DNA of 64,000 bases from a virus: positions 1-64,000 of IMG/VR virus record IMGVR_UViG_3300045806_000119; one strand, given 5' to 3'. The notes under the pieces are model-generated. The model saw only the letters and a program-made list of their open reading frames with translations. It was not told where the DNA came from and did not search any database. A program made the translations under genes and the position numbers. This document shows, in pieces, positions 31,249 through 38,665 of this stretch (positions are counted from its first letter, which is position 1; every line of letters begins with the position of its first letter).

Positions 31249-32051
31249 GACCTAAACTTCCATAGGTTGTTGGGCACGTAGTAGTCCCAGGTGTAGGAGG
31301 TACGCGGAACCCCCGTGAATCCAGACAGGGTGAGTGAGGACGGGTTTGTCACGATGGCTCCGGTCAGCGGGTTCTCGATGCTCACTCCGCTGGGGGGTGT
31401 GAGAGTCGGTGGGTTCGCGTTGAACGTGCCGAGGTAGTCCTGAACGGTCAGCCCCTGACCCGCAGCAGCCGCCGGGATGTTGACGTTGAATGCCCCCGCA
31501 GTCGTGTTGATGCCGACTAGCGTCATCGCCCCTGTGAACGAGAGAGTACCGGCCGCAGCGATGAGTTGCTGCGCCGTGGCGCCTGTCGACGAGTCGAGCG
31601 CCTTCAGGTAGGCACCCAGCATCTTGGCCGTCGTGCTCGGCAGGTCACCCGAAGCCCAGCCCCGTGTCTGCCCGGCAAAGTTGACATGCCGCGCGGTCAC
31701 CCCAAACGCCGGGTGCATCAGGCCGGTCGAGGCGCTAGGCACGCCGAAGCAGAGTGTGTCGCTCGCTACCGTCCCGTCCGACGCCGTCGTGATGAGCTGG
31801 ATGAACACCATCCCCGTGTCCGCATCGGGCGTGAAGGTCCACGTCGGGGAGTTGCCGTTCTGCTTCGACCCCGCCGTGAGGGCGCTCCCTGGCATCGACA
31901 CGTCGAGCACGATGAACTGCCAGTTGACAATAGTGCCATTGTCAAGCCAGTTGCCGACAATGACGGGCAGCGCCGTTACCCCCGTCATGGCCTGCCCCGC
32001 CGTGTTTGACACGGCGTTCTGAGTGAACTTGAGCTGCGCAGCTGCGGACAT
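31245..32051 (-). CDS. Beta-rich tail or fibre-related protein (268 aa)
   Basis: This 268-residue protein has no cysteine-rich motif or signal peptide. It contains alternating beta strands and polar turns (VIVGNWLDNGTIVNWQFIVLD, broken by turns, and GDLPSTTAKMLGAYLKALDSSTG). The last 35 residues (PRTSYTWDYYVPNNLWKFRS) resemble a capping strand. It lies between the baseplate J gene and the fibre-like lipoprotein. A baseplate-attached fibre connector is possible. Confidence 0.6.
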   Translation of the reverse strand: MSAAAQLKFTQNAVSNTAGQAMTGVTALPVIVGNWLDNGTIVNWQFIVLDVSMPGSALTAGSKQNGNSPTWTFTPDADTGMVFIQLITTASDGTVASDTLCFGVPSASTGLMHPAFGVTARHVNFAGQTRGWASGDLPSTTAKMLGAYLKALDSSTGATAQQLIAAAGTLSFTGAMTLVGINTTAGAFNVNIPAAAAGQGLTVQDYLGTFNANPPTLTPPSGVSIENPLTGAIVTNPSSLTLSGFTGVPRTSYTWDYYVPNNLWKFRS

Positions 32052-32060
32052 GGTGTTCTC

Positions 32061-34088
32061 CTACGCCCTCGACCCGCCCGACGTCCTGGTGACGAAGTTG
32101 GCGTCGAGCAGCTGGGGGTACTCGTCAACGGCCATGAGTATGTCGCCGACGAGCGGGAAGACGTCGATGATGAAGGAGTCACCCGCCACGAAGCGAGAGG
32201 TCCCCGCGGTAACCTGAAAGCTTACAGCCCCGTCTGTAGACGTGTATGCCGCCCCCCCGACAACGCCCGTGAGCGCGGCAGGGTTGTAGAGGTAGTAGTT
32301 AGACCCGATTTCTGTCAGCGAAAAGAGGCTAGACAGGGACGACGTCGTGACATACGAGCCCGCCGCCCCGGTCACCGCCACTAGCGTGCTGCTCGTGGCA
32401 TCCGGCGCCAGCTTCCAGCCGTTGAAGTAACCGGAGGTGCCGGTGGGGACACTCTCGTTGTCGAAAATCTGATTAGCGTCTGACAGCACGAGGTCCGTCA
32501 GCCCGGTCACCTGCCCCACGAGCCTTTCGTAGACGGTGAACGCCGAGGCGCTCGTCAGCAGAACGAAATACTGCCGTCTCCGCTGCCGGGAAGTCGTCGT
32601 GATGTTCGTTACGGAGCCGTTGCCCGTGTTCCCCGACTGCGGGGCGCGCGCAACGGGCATCACGTCGAGCTGCTGGATCTCTGCACGGTCCAACCCCGAC
32701 GACGACAGGCTGGCGAAGTAGCTCTGGAGACGCGTCTGAGACAGCAGCAACTCCGGGTTCCCGTTCGCGTCGAACGTCACGGCGCCGAAGTTGAGTTGCG
32801 GAAAGTCGAGGAACCCTGACAGCTGCGGGTTGATGACTCCAGCCCTCACCGCCGGTGCCACGTCCTGAGCGCGGAACGAAGAGTTGATGTGAAGCAGGAC
32901 GTTCAACCGAACGGCTTTGTAGAACGGGGGGTACAGGCGGAGCTTGTTCCCTATCATCTTGTTCGGCTGGGCAACCGCCGAGATGGTGGAGAGCAGGGCG
33001 GGGGTCGGGGCGCCGCCGCCAGACGGGGCTACCCACGCCTGGATGACACGCGATCCGCTTGGCCCCCCGCTCGCACGCACGTTAGCCACACCAGCAATGC
33101 TGCTAATGCCGTTCTGGTAGTCGAGTGGAGTCACCCAACGCTGCTGCGTCGAGAGCGAGGCAAGGATGCCGTTTCGGGCCGCGTACATCGACTCAACGTC
33201 GCTTCCTCCGGTCGAGGCGGCCGGATTAGTGACGCTCAGTACAGCCGAGTTCACCGCCGTCTTCACGGTGATCGCCCCTGCGCCTTGGTTCCCGCGCTGC
33301 CCGCCACCCACGTTGAACGTGGCCGTGATCTGCGCGTTGAGCGGGGGGACGGCTCCGAACACTCCATCCCCGAACAGCACGAAGGTGTTCCCGTCGTCCG
33401 TCGAGACGATCTTGAACACCTGCGCCGTGGAGACGCTGGTCGCCAGGTTCGTCGTCGCAGTCCACGTCGAGGCGGAGACGACGACAGACAGCGTCGTCGG
33501 GTCTACCCCCGTCTGCGGCAGCTGCCAACGCTGGTTCGGCGCCCCGGTCGAGACCCCGATGAGCACCTGCTCATAGAACGTCCCCTCTGCCGCCAGGATG
33601 GTGACGGTTCCTCCCGCTGGGTAACTCGCAACGACGGTGTCGACGAGCGGATGGAAGTTCACCTGGCTCGTGCCCGAGCCCTGTGTCGAATACTGGTCCG
33701 TTCGCAGAATGGTGATGGGGTACGAGGACAGCGGGTTCAGGGTGAGCACGAGCGACACCGTCGCAGACACGGCCCCTGGCAGCGTGTAGCCAAGCCCCTT
33801 GCCGATGTTCGCGAGGTTCTGCCGCCGGATGACCGTCGCCGCGAACGTCTCCCGAATCTCGCTATTCACCATGTACGTCAGCTGGTCGCCGACGTAAGCG
33901 ATTAGCTCTTTGAAGACGACGGCGAACTGGTTGGGGTTGAAGTCCGTCCACCTGTCCGAGAACGTAGCCTGTGCATACGTCGTCAGGTCATCGTTGATGG
34001 AGTCGAAGTCGGCCGACGTGAAGTCGACTACCGGGCCTGCTCGTCCTGTTGAGAGGTCTGTTCCGTTACCTGCGATGGGCGGGCTCAT
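32061..34088 (-). CDS. Baseplate wedge protein (baseplate J / gp6-like)
   Basis: This 675-residue protein fits the baseplate J family (P2 gpJ, T4 gp6 core). The N-terminal part has DFTSADFDSINDDLTTYAQ and FKELIAYVGDQLTYMVNSE; the middle has GGQRGNQGAGAITV, then GGSDVESMYAARNGILASL and QRWVTPLDYQ, a typical J signature. Its long C-terminal part (after about 480) adds a beta domain. It assembles wedges around the tail hub. The start overlaps the gp25-like gene by four bases. Confidence 0.85.
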   Translation of the reverse strand: MSPPIAGNGTDLSTGRAGPVVDFTSADFDSINDDLTTYAQATFSDRWTDFNPNQFAVVFKELIAYVGDQLTYMVNSEIRETFAATVIRRQNLANIGKGLGYTLPGAVSATVSLVLTLNPLSSYPITILRTDQYSTQGSGTSQVNFHPLVDTVVASYPAGGTVTILAAEGTFYEQVLIGVSTGAPNQRWQLPQTGVDPTTLSVVVSASTWTATTNLATSVSTAQVFKIVSTDDGNTFVLFGDGVFGAVPPLNAQITATFNVGGGQRGNQGAGAITVKTAVNSAVLSVTNPAASTGGSDVESMYAARNGILASLSTQQRWVTPLDYQNGISSIAGVANVRASGGPSGSRVIQAWVAPSGGGAPTPALLSTISAVAQPNKMIGNKLRLYPPFYKAVRLNVLLHINSSFRAQDVAPAVRAGVINPQLSGFLDFPQLNFGAVTFDANGNPELLLSQTRLQSYFASLSSSGLDRAEIQQLDVMPVARAPQSGNTGNGSVTNITTTSRQRRRQYFVLLTSASAFTVYERLVGQVTGLTDLVLSDANQIFDNESVPTGTSGYFNGWKLAPDATSSTLVAVTGAAGSYVTTSSLSSLFSLTEIGSNYYLYNPAALTGVVGGAAYTSTDGAVSFQVTAGTSRFVAGDSFIIDVFPLVGDILMAVDEYPQLLDANFVTRTSGGSRA

Positions 34089-34513
34089 TTCACTCCTCCA
34101 ACAGCGGGCTCAAGGTAGTACGGGTAGACGAGGCTGCCCGGGGTTCCCGTGGCACGCAGAACGTACCTGATGGACAGCTCGATGGTGCTCAGCTGGATGA
34201 TGGCCGCCGTCGCCTGCACGCGACTCACGCGCGGCTCGTAGCGGACGATGGTGTCGACGGCGATCTTCGGCAGCACCACAACGAGCCCCTCCGCGTTCTC
34301 GAAGACGAGGGGCGGAAACGGCGACCCGTCGTCCTCCCGCATGACACGCTCGCCGACGCGAATGCTCAGGATGTCCCGGATGCACTGGTTCACATCCTCC
34401 GCTCCGCTCACGGTGGCGAAGTCTCCCGTCGCCGGGTCTGTCGTGAGAGGAGAGACGAGCCCGATACCGAGTACCTGCTGTTCGAGGAGCTGATTAGACA
34501 GAACAATAGCCAT
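34085..34513 (-). CDS. Baseplate wedge protein gp25/W-like
   Basis: This 142-residue protein matches the lysozyme-like gp25/P2 W family, which starts sheath polymerisation from the baseplate. Visible signature: SGAEDVNQCIRDILSIRVGERVMREDDGS (as EDVxQxIrxiLxTrxGErvmrpdfG), followed by the INDTIxxYEPR-type region AVDTIVRYEPRVSRVQ. Size is typical. It is coupled to the J-like gene. Confidence 0.85.
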   Translation of the reverse strand: MAIVLSNQLLEQQVLGIGLVSPLTTDPATGDFATVSGAEDVNQCIRDILSIRVGERVMREDDGSPFPPLVFENAEGLVVVLPKIAVDTIVRYEPRVSRVQATAAIIQLSTIELSIRYVLRATGTPGSLVYPYYLEPAVGGVK

Positions 34514-34523
34514 TAGTCAGCTC

Positions 34524-35348
34524 CTAGCAGGTAGGGGGCGGGCAGGAAGAAGCACCCGAGCAGATGGGGGTCACGAGCGAAATAATCGCCTGTAGAGCAC
34601 CCGTCACAACGGCCACTTCCTGCTGCAGCGCTGTGATGCCGACAGAGGTGTTCAGGTTGAGCGTGATGCAGGTCTTGCTAACGTCGACGCCGACCTGCGA
34701 GAGCGGGGCCGTCATCGTCTTGAGGATGCCGTTGAGAATTGTGAATACACAATTGAGAGCGGTCATCTGATTCTGGAGCGCACCCTGCATCGCGGTGCTC
34801 TGCAAGTTCAAGCAGCGACCCATGGCCTGCAGCGACAGGTCGGAGGATCCGAGGCACACCTGCGCGTCGACGCTCAGAGTCAGCAGGTGAACGAGAAAGC
34901 TCATAATGCAATTGAGCAAGCCGATCAAAAACTGGCAGATGCCAACGATGAAGCACACGACCTGGATGACAGCGCCGATGGGCGTGAGCGTCAGCAAGAA
35001 CGGGATGCACTGCGTGACGAATGTCTCTACGTCCTGCACGAGCTGGATGACCTTCGACGGGCTCGGCGGCGGCCCCATCGCATCGGGAATCCCAATAGCG
35101 ATGTCCACCAGCTTCATCGCGCACGCTGCGAGTTGCAGGAGCGGGAACACGGGGTTCAGGAGGTCCTGCACGGCCTTGATCGACTCATCGAGGCCCCCGC
35201 CCGCGTAGCACGGGTCCGGGATGTTCACGACGGTCCCGACGAACGGAACGGTGACCTTCACAGGAAACGAAGTACCTGGGGCAGTGCTGTTGCAGCCGCT
35301 GCTCCCGGGGTCGGTCGTCGGAAAGGTCGGAAAGGTCGGTGTACTCAC
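34524..35348 (-). CDS. Cysteine-rich hydrophobic baseplate-cluster protein (274 aa)
   Basis: This 274-residue protein has 14 cysteines and long hydrophobic stretches (for example LLQLAACAMKLVDIAIGIPDA; FLLTLTPIGAVIQVVCFIVGI continuing to CIMSFLVHLL), yet lies between the spike and gp25 genes. The N terminus is threonine/proline-rich and holds no clear signal peptide. The C-terminal part is a repeated heptad-like helix with LNCVFTILNGILKTM. It could be a membrane-contacting tip component or a chaperone, but no family is recognised. Confidence 0.6.
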   Translation of the reverse strand: MSTPTFPTFPTTDPGSSGCNSTAPGTSFPVKVTVPFVGTVVNIPDPCYAGGGLDESIKAVQDLLNPVFPLLQLAACAMKLVDIAIGIPDAMGPPPSPSKVIQLVQDVETFVTQCIPFLLTLTPIGAVIQVVCFIVGICQFLIGLLNCIMSFLVHLLTLSVDAQVCLGSSDLSLQAMGRCLNLQSTAMQGALQNQMTALNCVFTILNGILKTMTAPLSQVGVDVSKTCITLNLNTSVGITALQQEVAVVTGALQAIISLVTPICSGASSCPPPTC

Positions 35349-35382
35349 AGGAATCTCTCCCTATTTGATACCACGAACGGCC

Positions 35383-36183
35383 TCATGTGACGGTCCTGCC
35401 ATTGGGCGCTACAGCACGACCGAGGATGGATGCCTGGTGACCAGAGACATGCACGCCGTCCGCTCCAACGCTGATCCCGCTCCCGCCGTTGTAGATCACC
35501 TTGAACGTAGCCCCCGGCTTGAGCGCGATGACGTGGTCCCCTGCCGACTCCTGGAAGATGGCCCCAGCGGACGAAAGGCGAACAGAGCCGTTACTGTCGA
35601 TGAGGATCGTCGTCCCGCTCGGATGATAGAAGCGCGCCCGCTGCGCGCTCGGCGAGTCGTCCACTTCCAGGATCATCCCTCCTTCGGATTGCCACACCTT
35701 GTTGTATGGGTACTGCGGAAGGTTCGCTACGGCGGGGTCAGCCGTCAGCGTGTGCTTGATGGTCGGCCCCTGACTGCCCCCCGTCGCGTACGTCACGTCC
35801 GTCTGGAGCCACGTCGGGTCCACCGCGTTGCCGAGCGCAGCCGTAGGCCCGGAGCTGTTGTCGGCGCTGTCCCCCATCACCCACCCCCAGCAGTAGACGC
35901 CGTGCGTGATCATCCCGTGCTCGAACATGACGAACACAGGCGCGTCTACCGGAGGAACAACGAGGTTCTGGCTCCCGCTCATCGGCAGGCACCAGTCGAG
36001 CCAGTTCTCCTCCGAGTTGTCGTCGGCCGTGAGCGCGGGAACATGGATACGAGCGCGACCCGTCCGCGTGGGGTCGGATCGGTCGCGGACGAAGCCAAGG
36101 TACAGCCCGTGGTAGCGACCCTTCGCCTTCTCCACAGCCGGGTCCTGCCAGGGCAGGACGTGCGCAATCGCTCCAATGGACAC
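35383..36183 (-). CDS. Tail spike/puncturing protein, gp5-like
   Basis: This 266-residue protein has an N-terminal OB-fold of the gp5/VgrG/gpV type: KGRYHGLYLGFVRDRSDPTRTGRARIHVPAL, then APVFVMFEHGMITHGVYCWGWV. The C-terminal part from about 185 has repeating short strands (GTTILIDSNGSVRLSSAG; ISVGADGVHVSG) like the gp5 beta-helical needle. No lysozyme domain is present. It would form the central puncturing spike with the hub protein encoded just upstream. Confidence 0.82.
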   Translation of the reverse strand: MSIGAIAHVLPWQDPAVEKAKGRYHGLYLGFVRDRSDPTRTGRARIHVPALTADDNSEENWLDWCLPMSGSQNLVVPPVDAPVFVMFEHGMITHGVYCWGWVMGDSADNSSGPTAALGNAVDPTWLQTDVTYATGGSQGPTIKHTLTADPAVANLPQYPYNKVWQSEGGMILEVDDSPSAQRARFYHPSGTTILIDSNGSVRLSSAGAIFQESAGDHVIALKPGATFKVIYNGGSGISVGADGVHVSGHQASILGRAVAPNGRTVT

Positions 36184-36185
36184 GG

Positions 36186-37496
36186 TTACCTCTTCGGTAC
36201 GGGCTGGGGGTTGGTTGTGCGGGTCGGCGGCGTACCCTTGTTGTAGAAGGTGCCGGCGTCTCCCGCGGGGTTGGTCACCATGACGCCGACGTACGGGGGC
36301 TGACCACCGGCGTCTGCGTTATTCGTGTTAGCCAGCTTTTCTCCGCCCTTCCCCATGGCGTTGCGCTTCCACTGACACGACGTCGAGGACGAGGTGCCGC
36401 TGATCTGGCTGTGCTCCTCGAAGCAGTACCACTTCCCCGCCAGCTGCTTCTCGATGCCAGCCCACACGAAGATGTCACCCGGCGTGATGCTCGCCGTCAG
36501 CGGGTGGTCGCTCGTCGCCTCGTTGCACTTGTCGAGCATCTGCTGTCGGGCGACGGTGGCAAGGGCCTTCGTGTTGAGCCCCGAGGGCACCGGCGTCGAC
36601 ACGTCTGCCTTCGGCTGCACGTAGAGCTGAGCCCCACTCGGAGATACCGACAGGTTGTTGGTCGCAGCGATGCCCACGCCCCCCTTCGTGTGGTCATCCA
36701 CCACGTCCTTCACGCCCGCGCCCTTCTCGTGGTCCGTGCTCGCCATGCCGGCTTGCGCCGGCCCAAGGCTCTTCACCTTCGGCCGGAAGCTCTTCACATA
36801 CGAGTGCTCAGTGGCGTCGCTGTAGTAGGTCAGCGTGGCCTTCGGCGCCGCCCCGTACCTCTTCTTGCGGAACGTGAGAGTGGCCGGCGAGCCCGTGACG
36901 TACACCTCGTAATCAATGAGGACGGCGAGGTCCCGCAAGAACCGAATGTCATTGACGTCGTTCGGCTGAATCCAGCGCTTCTTCGGCATGTCGTTCGAGG
37001 GCTCGACGACGGCCGAGAACCCGTGCTTCGCCGCGATGGCTTTGGCGATGTCGCTAGACGGCACCAGCCCCCAGTTCTTCGCCGAGCTTTTCGTGGCCGC
37101 CGTGAGCAGAGCGTCGTAGAGGGTGACGGTCACGGTCACCTTCGCCTCGTACACAGGGGCCACCTCCCGGATCATCCCGAGGGTGACAGGCGACAGGTCG
37201 TTGAAGAACCCGTAGCGAAACTCCCACGTCGTGTTCGGCAGCAGCCGGGGGTCGTCGAGGAGCTTCCGGTCATCGTTGCGGAAAACGAACTTCGTCTCGG
37301 CGCTCTTTGCCAGGGTGCGCTTGTGACTAAAACTCGTAGTAATGCGCAGCAGGTCGTTCGCCGGCTGCCCCTTGATCGACAGCAGCAGCACCGGCGAGTT
37401 GTTCCGCCGGCTCCAGTCTGCCGTTCCTTCCTGCTTCGCCGCCGACCCTGCTCCCGGCCCGCTTTTCGTTCCGCCGGCTCCTCCCGCGTGAGGCAC
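36186..37496 (-). CDS. Baseplate hub protein, gpD/gp27-like
   Basis: This 436-residue protein fits the phage late control D family, which forms the hub above the spike. Hallmarks include FRNDDRKLLDDPRLLPNTTWEFRYGFF (signature start of the family), DIAKAIAAKHGF near 165, and NDIRFLRDLAVLIDYEVYV near 200. Its C-terminal region, with GDIFVWAGIEKQLAGKWYC, matches the terminal beta part of such hubs. It is preceded by a gp53/LysM-like gene and followed by the spike gene, as in many contractile tails. Confidence 0.8.
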   Translation of the reverse strand: MPHAGGAGGTKSGPGAGSAAKQEGTADWSRRNNSPVLLLSIKGQPANDLLRITTSFSHKRTLAKSAETKFVFRNDDRKLLDDPRLLPNTTWEFRYGFFNDLSPVTLGMIREVAPVYEAKVTVTVTLYDALLTAATKSSAKNWGLVPSSDIAKAIAAKHGFSAVVEPSNDMPKKRWIQPNDVNDIRFLRDLAVLIDYEVYVTGSPATLTFRKKRYGAAPKATLTYYSDATEHSYVKSFRPKVKSLGPAQAGMASTDHEKGAGVKDVVDDHTKGGVGIAATNNLSVSPSGAQLYVQPKADVSTPVPSGLNTKALATVARQQMLDKCNEATSDHPLTASITPGDIFVWAGIEKQLAGKWYCFEEHSQISGTSSSTSCQWKRNAMGKGGEKLANTNNADAGGQPPYVGVMVTNPAGDAGTFYNKGTPPTRTTNPQPVPKR

Positions 37497-37499
37497 GGC

Positions 37500-38114
37500 T
37501 CAGCCCACCAGCGTGGAAAGCGGGTTATCGAAATTCAGTGCGTTGAAGAACGCTCTGTTGGGACTCGGGCACACGAGCTGCACGGGCAGCTGGGCCACGC
37601 TAGACACACGGGATAGCGCGAACGGGATAGAGCCCACCAGCGTCACGGGCGTGATGGTCACGATCAGGTTGTTCGTGTCTACGCCGATGACCGTCGTCGT
37701 GAAGCTCACGGGATTGGACGGGTTCAAGTCCTCGACATAGATGGTCATCCCCCGCTGAAACTTCCCCGCGTCCGCCGCCGAGCGCAGGGAGAGTTGCGTC
37801 ACGGTACCCGTCGCCGTCGCCGCCAGCTGCGCGAGGTACGTGTTCTGCGTCACCGGCTGCAGGTCCGTGAATGGGTCTACGATCTCGCTGTAGTCGGCCA
37901 CGATCCACCACCGGCGGCCGTCTCCGAGCTTCTTCCAGCCGATGCGGCTCCAGTTGTCTCCCGACGCGGGCACGAACCGCTGATTGTCCGCCGCATTGAT
38001 GGTCATGAGTGCGGGCCGGATGTCGAGGTGCTCCCTCTCGACCAGCGCCCCGGCAGCGTTCACGACGTGCATGATGACGGCGAGGTTGTTCCTTGATTCT
38101 GACCCGATTGCCAT
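37500..38114 (-). CDS. LysM/gp53-like baseplate protein
   Basis: This 204-residue protein contains a pattern shared by phage LysM-like and T4 gp53-like baseplate proteins: a segment with WSRIGWKKLGDGRRWWIVADYSE followed by DPFTDLQ near 60-95, where such proteins have a Trp/Asp-Pro wedge motif. The C-terminal half is beta-rich. Such proteins link the hub to inner baseplate wedges. The start overlaps the previous stop as TAATG. Confidence 0.65.
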   Translation of the reverse strand: MAIGSESRNNLAVIMHVVNAAGALVEREHLDIRPALMTINAADNQRFVPASGDNWSRIGWKKLGDGRRWWIVADYSEIVDPFTDLQPVTQNTYLAQLAATATGTVTQLSLRSAADAGKFQRGMTIYVEDLNPSNPVSFTTTVIGVDTNNLIVTITPVTLVGSIPFALSRVSSVAQLPVQLVCPSPNRAFFNALNFDNPLSTLVG

Positions 38115-38665
38115 TAGCTTCTCCTCCAGATGTCAGAGGCGTAGACGGACTCGTCTTGAATGCGCTTCAGCGTGATGCTCACCTCCGCCTCGGTCAGGTT
38201 CAGCTGGTAGTCCCAGCGCTTCTCCTCCACGTCCGCCGACGTGACGAAGACAACCACGCCCGGGTGGCGGCTCCCGAACGTGAACACGAACCTGTCGAGC
38301 CCCCCGTCTCCGCCGAGTGATGGGTCTGTCGGCGAGCAGGCCGCCTCCAAGAAGTCGACCTCCCCCTTGATGTTGAAGTCCCCAAGCCCGGTGCTGCCGT
38401 CAGCTCCGTTAGCGAATTGCCGCTGGTACTGCCGGAGGCGCATCTCGCCGGAGAGCTTCAGCTTGAACTTGAGGTCCTTCACCTTCCCGCTCGCGAAGCG
38501 AACGAGCGGGTCAGAGAACCCCGGAATGTTGTCCTCCGACACGTTCGCGGAGAACGGCGCAGAGATGCTCTCCGGGTTCATGGTGAAGGTGTACGAGTCA
38601 CCCGTCCGGTAGTTGGACAGCTGCCCCTTGACGATCTTCGGACCACCGTAGAAGCTAATGGCCAT
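38114..38665 (-). CDS. Tail-tube initiator/CIS tube-like protein
   Basis: This 183-residue protein resembles the contractile injection system tube-adaptor family (gp54-like tube initiators): TFTMNPESISAPFSANVSEDNIPGFSDPL near 27-55, KVKDLKFKLKLSGEM, a middle LGDFNIKGEVDFLEAAC, and a final RWDYQLNLTEAEVSITLKRI. Such proteins sit between hub and tail tube. Both ends overlap neighbours by one base (TAATG). The family assignment rests on motif order. Confidence 0.68.
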   Translation of the reverse strand: MAISFYGGPKIVKGQLSNYRTGDSYTFTMNPESISAPFSANVSEDNIPGFSDPLVRFASGKVKDLKFKLKLSGEMRLRQYQRQFANGADGSTGLGDFNIKGEVDFLEAACSPTDPSLGGDGGLDRFVFTFGSRHPGVVVFVTSADVEEKRWDYQLNLTEAEVSITLKRIQDESVYASDIWRRS

